Positions 12,346-24,400 of a stretch of 64,000 nt of DNA are shown one piece after another. Each line of letters opens with the position of its first letter. Positions within the stretch are counted from its first letter, which is position 1. A program made the translations under genes and the position numbers. The stretch comes from Malania oleifera (taxonomy: Eukaryota > Streptophyta > Magnoliopsida > Santalales > Ximeniaceae): assembly GCF_029873635.1 (NCBI RefSeq), contig NC_080420.1:122086719-122150718 (forward strand), written 5' to 3'. Under the pieces are notes generated by a model. It was not told the DNA's origin. It ran no database searches and was given only the letters and a program-made list of their open reading frames with translations.

Positions 12346-13796
12346 CACTATTATCTATTTTAGATGGAAAAAAATAAATTGCATATATTAAACTTAAAAA
12401 ATATCTTTGATTCTGTTAAGGCTGATTTGAATTGTTGGTATTATTTTATATTTTGCAATAAACACGAGCATGTCTCCATTTATTTATTCAATTGTTTAAA
12501 GATTTGAATTGTGAACATTTAAATTTGATGTTACTATATTATCTTATTTGTAACTCATGACTTTCATGATACATGATTTTCATAATGTAATTTTTATATT
12601 AAATTATTATTTATCATTAATTTTATTGACATTTTTTTTAAATTGATCTTTTAGTTGTTTAGTCAAATTATATACAAATGAAATATAATGCTCCCTATTC
12701 AATATTTGAATTTTCGGAAATGGTACAAAAATTTTATTAATGACCCTTAAACAAAAATAGATGATGTAAAGTTTTAATAATTTAATATTATAAAAGTAGA
12801 ATGATTTTATTATCATTATTACGTGATTAAATTTGCTTATTTGTCGTTATGAATTATTGAGTCATAGTTATAACTAAAATTTTAATTTGTAGTTAGCACA
12901 ATATATATATTCTGTGCATTTTCTAAATTTCTAAATTACACAAGTTTGATATTATTGAGAAACAACAGTTGATTAATAATTTCCTTAATTGAAGGATTGA
13001 CTAAAAAGTAAATGAAAAATAAACATTGAGGGCTATGTGTCTTAAGCCCTTAAGATAAACTATTAATGATAACAACACAATCTATTTGATTGATGATCCC
13101 ATGAATTAGGTTCAATGGGTAATACAAGTTATTAACTAGTTGGGTGAACACTATTATTTATTTTGATCATCTTATAATGTTTTGAACTCGGTCATTGTAA
13201 ATATTGAGAGGTTGAATTTATCTCTTAATAAATTCATATCATTTTTTAAGTATTATGTTTAGCTAGGGTTACACACTTGATAAATTTACCTATATTACTG
13301 TGGAAGTGAGATGGCTACCTATGAAAGTTATTAAGCTAAAACGTTCTACAACACTCACGAATATTCAAGTATGGTGTATGATCTATTCGTACCAACCCAC
13401 GAAAGTTTTATATCTAATGATGTTATGTGAGTAATATGTTTATAGTATTACACTAAAAGAAATTGATTTAAGAATTTAATCTTTATCAAGTTCTTTTAAT
13501 TCATAATATATTTTCTCTAACTGCAATTCAAAACGAAAGGCATTGTTACCTAATACATTACATCTCGTAATTACCCAATGTTGATTTTTATTTTTTATTT
13601 TATTTTTTTAATTTAAACCATGTGAGGGATTGCTGATATTTATGTTGGATGTTTCAAATTTAAAAAATATTTGTTTAATAAATATTACATAACAATCATC
13701 AGTTTTATTTAATTAAGTGTCTGTTAAATATTAGTTTTAATGTTTTAAAAATATTAACCACTACTTTTACGGTTTCATAATTATGATGTTGGAAAT
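12346..13796. other. AT-rich intergenic DNA, no gene seen
   Basis: No coding exon, RNA gene or recognisable transposon terminus was found. Short ORFs here are AT-rich and show no domain pattern. Confidence 0.5.
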
Positions 13797-14112
13797 TATA
13801 CTTAATTTTACTTATATAAACACGGATCCAACTTCATTTTAAACTACGTTTTTGTTGGGTAGCTAAATGTCACTATATCTCCTATAACTCTGGCATTTGT
13901 AAGTGTACACAAAGTCGAGTCAGCAGAGTAATCCTGCAAGTCATGCGCGCAGTAATTATATGCACTGAAAAATGTTCTCTATCGACGCGAAATTGGCTTT
14001 AAGGATTTTGGTCCTTCCACACCTCAGCTTCTGATAAGTATTTATATTTTTATTTAATATTAATTTTATTAGTAAATATTTATTCTTTCTATTATGTTTC
14101 CAACACCCTTTA
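13797..14112 (+). repeat. Dispersed repeat, copy 2 (uninterrupted)
   Basis: It aligns as a direct repeat with 10072-10297 plus 12201-12345, with moderate divergence and small indels. It shows what the first copy looked like before the solo LTR insertion. The class is not recognised. Confidence 0.65.
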
Positions 14113-15237
14113 CGGCTCGTTTGGTTCAACCAAATAGCTATTCATCTAAACACGATGAAATATAGTTTAAATTTTGGAAATCAAGAAAATTGTTATTACT
14201 TATATATTCTTAATTATTTCATTTAACATATAATAAAAAAGGAATAAAAATCCCCGTGATAAAATTTGCGAATAATTATTCATTATCTATTTCTTATTAT
14301 GAAATTATAAAATGCTCCACATTATTATTTACTTCACAGTAACAACAAAATTTTTTATATAACTAATTATAACTAACTTATTAAGATTAATCTATTCTTA
14401 GAATTCTTTTTGAGATATTATTACTTCGATGATGCTAAGGTTTTCTTTCTTGCAAAATATCTCAATATTTTTGGGTAAATGATTAACTTAAGTTAAAAAT
14501 ATCCCACTTATGCACAAGAGTGTGATATAAAAGCATGTAATATAACTAGAGAATCTTAGCCAACCATCATGACTATTTTTTTTGTGAAAATATTTCTCTC
14601 TAAAATTGGGTATATAGTAACCGTCGACGGTTGGCTAGAAAACTACACAATTTTCTTTATAGCAATAATGTAGATCTGGTACTGTTACATCCATTAAACA
14701 CTTGTCCCGGGAGTCCGTATCATCTAACACTGTCCCACTCACTGAACTCCTGCCACGTGAGCCCGTATCATATGACTACTCAAAATAAAACCATATATAC
14801 AAAGATGTGGAAGGAAGTGATGGGATTTTTGTGTGAGATGAAATGGGAAAGTATGAAGAGAAGGAAACGTGGAGTGTTGAAATTAGAATTGGGATAAAGA
14901 GAAACGTAGGAGACACGCTGGGAGAGAGAAGGGAAGGAATGGCATAACTATAGGGAATGGACTCTAGTTATATGGCGGTGGGAAGTGCATTGAGATTCAC
15001 GTGAGAGTGAAGAGTGAAGAGTGAAGAGTGAAGAGTGTGAGAGTGATGTGTGACATTGTAGCCTAACCCTCCTCCTTCCTCCCTCCCTCCCTCTCTCTCT
15101 CCTTCTTTCTTTCTTTTCTTTCAACCCATTGGCCATGGCTATCTAATATTGCTGGCTAGCTACTCTTGATTGACCTCCATGCCTTCCATATATCATTACC
15201 CCTTGATTGATTTGTACCTACTTTCATTATTTACTTT
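14113..15237. other. Intergenic DNA, no gene seen
   Basis: There is an AT-rich stretch, then a GA/CT-rich patch with four tandem 'agagtga' units near 15004-15035 and a ccctcc/tttctttc run at 15065-15120. The ORFs in this part are low-complexity and not supported. Confidence 0.5.
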
Positions 15238-15246
15238 TATATATAT

Positions 15247-15279
<33 letters not shown>

Positions 15280-15280
15280 C
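15238..15280. repeat. TA microsatellite
   Basis: A nearly pure AT dinucleotide run immediately upstream of the hAT MITE. Confidence 0.9.
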
Positions 15281-15305
15281 TACAGAAAATAACACATCTC
15301 TTATT

Positions 15306-15459
15306 CAGGAGTGGCAAAATGGATTAGTAGTCAAATTTGAATGAGTTTGGATTCGGGTTTACCCGTTTATTAATGGGTCACCTTATGTTAAACCCAAACC
15401 CGACTTAAACGGCGGGTCACGGGTCATCCGCCAAGTTCTGACCTATTTTGTCACCCCTA
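15306..15459. mobile_element. hAT-type MITE, 154 bp, TSD CTCTTATT
   Basis: Terminal inverted repeats are CAGGAGTGGCAAAATGG at the left and CCTATTTTGTCACCCCTA at the right (reverse complement TAGGGGTGACAAAATAGG). It is flanked by the 8-bp duplication CTCTTATT at 15298-15305 and 15460-15467. The interior holds 'gggtttacccgtttattaatgggt' and 'cgggtcacgggtc' words. The 8-bp TSD and CA/TAGGGGTG ends are those of hAT elements; it has no coding capacity. Confidence 0.92.
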
Positions 15460-15467
15460 CTCTTATT

Positions 15468-16164
15468 TGCATATTTCATTTTCCAATTTAAAACTGGAAC
15501 TTGAAATTTCCCGATACTAACTTAGAAGTTTTAAACTCCAATCAATGACATGTCTCTTTATTTATATAAAGAAATCAAATTAGTTTTTTTTGTATAAATT
15601 TTTGAAATATATCGATCTTGTAAAGTTATTCTAATCCTTGAATTTGTACAAGTATGCTTTGATGTGGGGGTCAATGAGATGGATTCTCTAATACTTTAAT
15701 AGTCTAGGAAACATTAATATAACATCATGCTAATGGATCACTTCGAATAAATTTTTTATGGGTATGTGCATGTGTGGACAATATCAGAATGCCAAAACTC
15801 CACTTTTAATTTTTAACATGTTAAATAACTTTAGCAAGCTGCTTTTCGGTTATCATTTTGCAAGAAAAAAAGAGGGGAAATGATAAATTTGTCATTTTAG
15901 TATTAATAAACGGAGTATCAACGATTTATTTTTATTTTTTTGCAATGCTAATAACGCATCTCATGTAAGTATTTTACATCAAAATTATAATTGAAACTTT
16001 CATATGAATCTCGACAATGATCTTGAAAATAGATTTGTGATGGGAATATGCAACTTTTGCACATCTATCATATAACTCAAGGTCTTTCAATTGGCAAATA
16101 TACATAATTGGTTATTTTGGGACACCTAATGTGGTAATTTTTTCATAAGTAGGACTTTTACACA
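15468..16164. other. AT-rich intergenic DNA, no gene seen
   Basis: No supported exon or transposon terminus is visible. Confidence 0.45.
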
Positions 16165-16470
16165 TCTTAAAAGTCTGTTTGGATCAAAGATTTTTCTTGG
16201 GAAAAGGAAAATTGGGAGGAAACTCATTTTTCATTTTATTTTCCTTCTATATTAAATTTTATTAACAATAAAAGTTTATTTTTATATGATTAAAAATTAA
16301 AAAGAACTAAATATTACTGATATGTCAAATCAAAATTTTGTTCATGAATTTGATATATTTTTTAATATTTTTTTTTACTTTACTCGATAACCAAACATGA
16401 AAATATGAATTCCTTGATAATTTTCTTTTCTTTTCCTAATATGTTTCGAGCTCCAAACGAAATCTAAGAA
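16165..16470 (+). mobile_element. AT-rich MITE, copy 1 of 4
   Basis: It starts with 'gtctgtttggatcaaagatttttcttgggaaaa' and ends 'cgagctccaaacgaaatctaag'. The termini are imperfectly inverted (CTGTTTGGA / TCCAAACGA). The interior shares 'aataaaagtttatttttatatgat' and 'tcgataaccaaacat' with the other copies. It resembles small non-autonomous DNA elements of plants; no coding capacity. Confidence 0.7.
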
Positions 16471-16834
16471 AACTTGTACTCAAAAAATCTTAACGGGCAC
16501 ATGATTTGTTTCAAAAGTCTAAAATTTATAAAGGATAGGGTTTTTCATCTATAAATTTCAACAGGATATATTTATAACCATTTAAAATTTTAAAAATAAA
16601 AAATAAAAATTACTCTTGCACAAAAACCCTAATTCACACTCTATTTCAAACAACTCAAACACAACATTTTAATAGTTGCCCACTTTCCTTTCTATGCCTT
16701 CTACCTTCTTGAGAGTGACTTTGAAAACAAACCTATTCTCTCACAAACACACGCACGTGCATGATAAAAGAGACAAATTACATAAACTATACCCCTTACA
16801 ACTATAATTATAATAATTTATATTTGTATATCTT

Positions 16835-17160
16835 AACTTTTAGGTGCTTTGAAATTGAAAAAATATTTTTTTTTTTTTAAATATCAAAAAATATGAATTT
16901 TTTTTATGCTTTATTTTCAAGCGAAAAAAAATTTTAAAAGATACGAAATTTATGAACAAAATTTTGATTTTATACATTAATAATATCTAGTTTTTTCCTA
17001 ATTCTTAATCATAGTAAAACCAACTTTGATTTTTTATAGTATTTAATTAGGAAAGAAAATATAATAAAAAATGAGTATTTTTCTTATTTTTATTTTCTTT
17101 TATTTTCTTTTCTTTTCTTTTCTTTCTCCAGACAAAATTTTTGATCTAAACAGACCCTTA
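16835..17160 (-). mobile_element. AT-rich MITE, copy 2 of 4 (inverted)
   Basis: This is the reverse-complement orientation of copies 1, 3 and 4: it ends 'tttttgatctaaacagaccctta' and contains 'gaacaaaattttgattt', the inverse of their 'aaatcaaaattttgttc'. It abuts copy 3, so the pair is head to head. Confidence 0.65.
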
Positions 17161-17465
17161 CGGCCTGCTTCGATCAAGGATTTACTTGAGAAAAAGAAAG
17201 GAAAGGAAATAAGGAGGAAACTTTTTTTCTATTATATTTTTCTTATATATTAGATTCTATTAAAAATAAAAGTTTATTTTTATATGATCAAAAATTAAAA
17301 AAAACTAAATATTAGTTATGTGTAAAATCAAAATTTTGTCCATGAAATTGGTATAATTTACTCTTCTCGATAACCAAACATAAAAATATAGATTTTTTAA
17401 TATTTTCTTTTTCTTTTTTTTTTTCTTTTTCTAATATTTTTCAAGTTTCAAATGAAACCTTAGCA
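17161..17465 (+). mobile_element. AT-rich MITE, copy 3 of 4
   Basis: It starts 'cggcctgcttcgatcaaggatttacttgag' and shares 'aataaaagtttatttttatatgatcaaaaatt' and 'tctcgataaccaaacat' with copy 1. It ends 'caagtttcaaatgaaacctta'. It follows the inverted copy directly. Confidence 0.7.
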
Positions 17466-17994
17466 AAGTGATTTATCTTTTTAAAGAGAGGTTAAAAAAT
17501 TAGGTCATGCTCTTCAAGAATGGTCCTCAAATCTCTTCATCCAATGAAAACATGTCAAAACTACATATAATATGGGGATACGAAATTCGGAGTACGAGTT
17601 TTTGGGGAAAGGAGACGACGTCGTACGGTGGGTTCTTGGAATGTCAAGGTTCCCTTCCTTCCTCCCCGGCGTGGGCGAGACGGGTATGTGCAGTTTTGAC
17701 CAATCCGGAGCCCAATACACACGCACACACTCACACGCACACATATTCAGACGTGCATATAAACCAATAAGCTACATTCCCAATACCCCACCACGTCAAC
17801 ATTTTGGCATTAGTGGGTCGCCACTGGTAAATCTCTCTCCTTCCCCAACCAAAAATATATATATTAATTAAATAGTATAAATTATTAATTGTGTAATTAA
17901 AATATCTAAATTAAACATTAATGATCAACCTAAATTCATAATTTTTTGAAATTTTAAAAATAAAATAATGCCCTATTGATTTGAGTTAGACCTT

Positions 17995-18290
17995 AAGGAC
18001 CCATTTATATCAAAACTTTTACTTGAAAAAAATATATATAATAAATGAATAATTTATTTTTCATTATATTTTTCTTTTATATTACCAAAAATAAAATTTT
18101 ATTTTAATATCATTAACAATTAAGAAAAATTAAATATTTATAATATATGAAATCAAACTTTTGTTAATAAATTTGACATATTTTTATTATCTTTCTCACT
18201 TTTCTTGATAACCAAATATTAAAACATAAATTCCTTGATATTTGCGTTCTCTTTTTCTAATATTTTCTAAGTTTCAAAATAAAGCGTAAG
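17995..18290 (+). mobile_element. AT-rich MITE, copy 4 of 4
   Basis: It starts 'aaggacccatttatatcaaaacttttacttg', contains 'cttgataaccaaatatt' and 'aattccttgatatttgcg', and ends 'ctaagtttcaaaataaagcgtaag'. It is the most diverged copy. Confidence 0.65.
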
Positions 18291-18299
18291 AAACTATAT

Positions 18300-21132
18300 G
18301 AAATTATAAAAATATAAAAAGAAAGAATAAATAACAAGATTTCAATTTTCTTATTCAATTATCAAGAAAAATAAATAAAAAATTAACTATATGGTGAATT
18401 AATGGACAATTTTTATTTCACTTGTCACTAGCTCTAACTTTTTCCAAACTTTTTAATCATATTTATACAAATTTTCATTTTGAATAACACATGATATGAC
18501 AAGAAAAAAACACTATCCCTATCTTTGGATAAGCCTTAGATTTATATTTGTATTGAATTTGAAAAAAAAAATATTATGTAAAATTATATTGAAATTCGTC
18601 CAAATCTACCTAAATTCACATCCAAAGTCTGAAAGTCATGCTCCCAAACATAATATGTGTGTGCTTATGTGTGTGTTTTCCTTTTTGTTTTTATCTCCAA
18701 ATACATGATCCAGGCCTGAATTACGTGTTCGAGGCAAACCCGAACCCATACATAGTGACAAATTGAAACCCTCTTGTATTAGGGGAATAGATGCCCAATC
18801 TCAATAATATCAGAATACCAGTGACAATGAAGGTCAAAAAAAATTGTCCAGAGGCAAACTGGTGAACAAATTGGGTTGTCCTTTGGCAAGAAGCACAGGC
18901 AAATTTTGAACACACTAGGTAGGGGATGTGGTTGATGGTCACATTTAAGTACCAGCGCAGCTAGGTGCCAGCTACATGAGCCTCCATTCCAAAACCTGCT
19001 ATTATTTTTCTCTGCATTGAGTCATTTTCAATTGGAAAATGGTTCGGGTTACAGCCCACATGGCTCGTAACATTATGAGTTCACCTGATCCGTAACATCA
19101 TCGGCCTACATGACAATATTAGAGAAAGAGAAAGGGCTGTAGGGCCCATGTTTCACCACATGAGATCATAACACGTGGCATTACTATTTCCAATTATATG
19201 AAATGGCGGGTGAGCTCATGAGGAGGACAAAGATTACCAACATTGATCACCACCCCATTTAATTCCAAATACTTCACTTCATGAGCATAAAAGCCAGTTT
19301 GTAAGTTATAAATTAAATCACAATGATTGTTTTGTCAAATATCAAAATATCATATTTAACAATGAAAAAACAACTATTCTGTCCTCTTAATCCTGTTTTC
19401 CACATGATTGTTCCTACCATTATTGTAGAATCTTGTTGGCTCTAGTTTTGTCCAATCAACTGTAGTTTTTTCAAACCCAAAAAAAATGAAATCATTTAAT
19501 CATAAGCATGGGATTCACAGTGATCTATAATAATTCAGCCTACTCGAATCACATACAAACAATATAAATTGGGTGGCCCGACGCCCCAACTTGGTCCATG
19601 CTTAAAATCCTGCACATGAATCATCAAAACAGAAGCCTGCAATGATTTTATCATACACAGATCTTCCCTCAATTCATGTTGCTGTAAACTGTACAGAAGA
19701 TGTCAGCCCAGTTCAACCCATGAAAGCCTCAGCCATTTGGGGATTAATATATAAATCCTGGCCTACCCTGCAATAATATCTAAGGTCAACTTTCATTCAT
19801 CTCAAACCCCACATAGAGTATAGGGAACCATTTGCTTTGAAAATGGCTTCACCTTGAACCACATCATGTAGCCTAGGTGTTGTTTCCTCCTTTTCTCGTT
19901 TCTCCTCGACCAAGAAAAAAGTGGAAACAAGAAAACATCTTAACATCATCCATAAATTCTAGCCGGAACTCCCAGTCAGCATCATGTTTCCAAACAAATA
20001 ATGACAATAAGGAGTCATGTGGAACTTGCTTCATTACACTCACATAAAATTATTATTTTCACAAGCAATCCACAACAATTGAAAGCGAAATCAACAAGAC
20101 AGGATGAGGGAGAAGAGTGAAATAAGTCAAGAACAATTCACTGATGGAGAAAAGAATTTTTGTTTAATTGAATGCTTTACAAGTGTATCCACTCCTTTTT
20201 GCAGCTCTTATTGATGGAAATAGACTTTTGACTGATTGAATGTCTTACAAATGTATCCAAAACTTGTCACAGTTCAGGCCCCAGTGAAAATTTACACCCA
20301 ATCTCCACTCAGAAGGGAAAATGGGTAAATGGTACTATCAGTCTAAATGAATTGACTCCTGATATAAAATAAAGGCAAGTTACAGAATACACAGGAAGCC
20401 TTTTAGCTATAGAAACAGACAGCAACAAAATGGGTTGCGACAACATACCTCAGGCTTCCTTGCAAAAATAAAATGTGGGCATTGTAAGACGTTGATATAA
20501 CTTGGCTTTGATCAATGTTAAAATCTTTTGCATCAATGAAATTGCAGGAGCTACTGTAGGCCATATGAAGATGAAACAAGCAACGTAAGAAATCTAAATA
20601 CCATTAAAATGCTAATCCATTCCAACTCACTCAAGCCGTGTTCAACTAAAAGGTTTACAAACCGAATAGAACCCAAAATTCTGTACTCATTTCAATTATT
20701 AACTAGATAAAAAAGCTCTAGGAAGCCGTGACCCAAGTGAATGATGAAAGTAAGAACTGTTACCACAACCCCAATTGGACCAGTCATATGGCCCTATTGT
20801 GAGAAAGAAATAATAACAGATCTCAGGACTTCAAGTTGAGAAACAGGAATTCAGGTTTCTCTACTTCAACAAGGATAGACAATATGTTGAAAAGCAATCC
20901 TGCTTGAGTTCGTCTCCAAACCAACCCTTCAATTTTCTTAATCTACACTATGGAACCTTTTCAAACACTTTACTTTTCATCTAAACCAATCCAGGACGAG
21001 ACATAGCAACTGAAATACATCAGCAGCGATGCTGTTATGATCAAACATGAAAATCTTATTAAATGAATGGAAAAGAAATTATTGTAGACTAAACAGATTA
21101 TAAATAGATACTGACAATACTTACAATGGGAA
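18300..21132. other. Intergenic DNA and downstream flank of IREG3
   Basis: No coding exon is supported. The part nearest 21132 must contain the 3' UTR of the minus-strand IREG3 gene, but I could not fix a poly(A) signal. ORFs at 18496-18942 have no recognisable domain. Confidence 0.5.
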
Positions 21133-21426
21133 TCAAAACTGAGGATCAAATGAGAAAAGATTTCTTTGTTCCTCAGTTGGACTCACTAACCATCGACAGA
21201 ACATCCATGCTGCTCCAACCACCGATAAGAGTGATAGCATCATTAAAAAACCGAAATGCGAAATATCATTTGCAAATATTGCAACTCCCAACATTACAAA
21301 CTCTGCCAAACTTGCAACAGAAACCTCTGTTGTCCCAATAAGATTTGCTTTGGATGATGGGATCCCAGTTTGAAGAATCTGTGCCCCTACAACATCATAT
21401 GACATGTGTCCTAACCTTGATAACAC
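21133..21426 (-). CDS. IREG3: IREG3 exon 13 (stop codon)
   Basis: 294 nt encoding [40 protein letters not shown] and the C-terminus LFSFDPQF with TGA at 21133-21135. The acceptor is catgcag|GTG. Confidence 0.96.
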   Translation of the reverse strand: MLSRLGHMSYDVVGAQILQTGIPSSKANLIGTTEVSVASLAEFVMLGVAIFANDISHFGFLMMLSLLSVVGAAWMFCRWLVSPTEEQRNLFSFDPQF

Positions 21427-24400
21427 CTGCATGTAAATTGCAACATTTTTTACTTCAGAGTTCAAAGCCTCATGAGAATACATTATATAAATAGAATTAA
21501 CAGTCCTCAAATTGTGAAAGATCATAATTTACATCCAAACCAACATGGCATATTTTGAAAACTATAAATGCCGCAAAAGCCGTGTCATGCTAATTTCAGT
21601 AAAAAAAAAATTTTCGAACTTTTGCACAACAATTTCCCATAATTCAAATTAATACTAGGGAAAACCAAAAAAGGTTCAAATGATTCTTACAATCAAACAC
21701 AGGAAGAAAAGAAGTGGAGTTTGCTGAGAAAGACAACCACTCCAATACACAGCAACAGCTACAGTGAGAAGTGAAGCCTGTAATATCAATCCAACTGCTC
21801 CAGCCTGGTATAAGAACACTGTGAGAAACAGAACAGAAAATTCTAGAAAATCAAAAGGAATATATATAGAAGAAGCAACCTTTAAAATACCAAGCCGCCT
21901 AACCAAATTTGATGACACAAATGTTGCAGCAATACCCATGAAAGCACATAATCCACTAAACCCTCCAATGATAGATGGATTTAGACCTGTAAAACAAAAC
22001 CTGTAATATATTTGTAATTGACAAAGGAGAGAAAATTATACAATCCAAAGGCCAATGAAAGTTTCCACATGAGATCATAGGTGTTGTAGGTTTGAATTTT
22101 AAACAACCACCACAATAACAAACCAAGCCTTAAGCCCCACTAGGTAGGGTTAGCCACATGAATCCTTTTCCGCCAATAAATAAATAAATAAGAGGAAGAC
22201 ACCAAATGCTGACAAATCCCCTCCTCCAGGCCCCAGCTTGGACACAGGCAGATTGAACATATTCAACCAATTGAAAATCCACCATCAAGGTTCAAAGTTT
22301 CAGTTTGACAGTTTAAACTCTCAAACCATAACATTTAACTCTAAGAAGTAGACCTAGAAATATGTAATAAACGACCCCTTAAAATACACTATACATTCAT
22401 CTGAGTCTGAAAAATTCATCCATACAAAGAGATATCTCAGCAATATTAAATTGTGCCACAAAGACACTTCAATTTTAGTATGCTTACTCCCTCACAAGAT
22501 CCCGTAAAAAACCACTGTTAGAATACTCCTTCGGAGGTGGTTTTAGTAAAATTAAGTCCTGAATGATGAATAGGATTAAAAACTAATATCTGAATCTGAA
22601 TGCTGAACTGTTCGCATTTGTTTGGTATTTTAAACATCAGAATATTTGTCCTTTTCCTTCTTAACCTGGCTAATGACGAGAACACTGTAACCAACAATGG
22701 TCAAAGGCCATAAGCCAATCAGGAAAAATCATCGCTTGAACCCAAATTAATCAACACTTTCGATGGCCTACATGAATCAATCAACCTTACCCTTGACCAA
22801 CAATACACCACCCCCAACTTAACCTGCCGTGGCCACCTAGAGCCAAACAGGCATTTTATAGCCACCTTTCACCTACATGCACACTGCTAATCTTCATTAA
22901 AAGCCAATGCTAAGCCACATGGCTTGGTAATTGTTGCCAGAAAACTCAAGCGGGCGGTCAAATTTGTCAATAGTTGGTCACTGAAATCCACCGTTCGATC
23001 AGAAGGAAAACTGCAGTCACACTTATCAAAACAACTTGTCCATTATCTACTTCATGGAGAAATACCTTCAGCCAGGAGAAGGGGCTGCATCTTCTTCCTC
23101 CAGCTTTCTTCTCCACTGGAAAAACCCCTTTTTCTGCATTTCAAATATGTTTAATGGAAGAAGTCATCATAGATCAGAGGCTAGCCCAGGACAAGAAACA
23201 GAACAAGCGAGTCAAAACACAAGACAGTGACAGCGACACTCAAAGCAGTTGTGCTTGTGCCAATAATTCTCAAAGCTTAGCAGTTCAGTACAATTCTTTA
23301 AGCTGCCATGCTTATGCCAACACTGCATGGCAATGCAAGAAGGGAGTTTTTATGTGGATTTGAGCTCTCACCAAAGGAAGAGACGATTGGACAAAAAAAG
23401 GTATGGAGATGGTAGGGTATGGTCATGGATCTGAAATGGGGGTAGGGAGAGAAGATGGCATAGCTGTCCACTTCCCTGGCCAGGGGTGAAGTGTGGAGGA
23501 GAGACAAGGATGAGAGGGTACGTGTATTCATATAGCCTCAGAATATTTAAGTTAAAACTTAAGTCCGAGAGAAAAGGAGGTGTTAAGAAGACTAGTAATA
23601 AATATTTTCAAAAAAGATCAGTTCACTCAATGGTTCAAATTTAAGAGGTTGTTCTTATTAAGCAGCTATTAGGAGGCACACAAACAGTCAATATACCATC
23701 AATCTTACAAGCAGAGTAAGTGGAATTTGATGAAAGTGCTCTTTGTTAATCTCTATTACAGAAGTCCAAACTATTACTTCATGGTTTGAGGTGGTTAGCC
23801 AACAAAATTTGTTCATATAGCTGCCCTATTTAAGTGTAGATTCATGCATATTATGGTGGACTGGGACAACTCTGTACAAGACTCGTGTCTATTTACAAAA
23901 TTAAAACTAATGAAAAAAAAGTAGGTGGAAAACAGGGCAAGTTTCATATACATGTAAAGCCCATGATCAAGTCATCAGTTTTAGAGCTACCCAAGCCTTA
24001 TATTGCTTTTAGTTTCTAGGACCTATAATATTACTTCAGATAATATTTAGCATATTCATGGTCTGCCATAGTTATGCTAATGCTCCAAAACATGTTTTCC
24101 ATTATGTTCTGATTTTTGGACTTCACCAATAGAGCAAAAGAAATTTATAATGAGTTTTTCAGCAATATTTGTTGTATTTCATGCCATTTTGTCTAACCCC
24201 AACTCATGTTACACGCAAGTACACAACTGATATTAAGACCAGTATAGATACTCTAAGCCATACAAATTCTTCACATGAGAATCATGAGTGCATGGGGAAC
24301 AGAGTGTACTACCCCTCCCATACAGGTGATGCTATTCATTACAAGAGCTTTTTCACAGGAACCTTCACAAGAGGTTGGCGCACCAACGTGTCAAGTGACT

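Noticed and set aside
17507-17871. Overlapping 76-99-codon frames in three registers
   Set aside because: Overlapping open frames on both strands without conserved motifs, in intergenic DNA with CA repeats.
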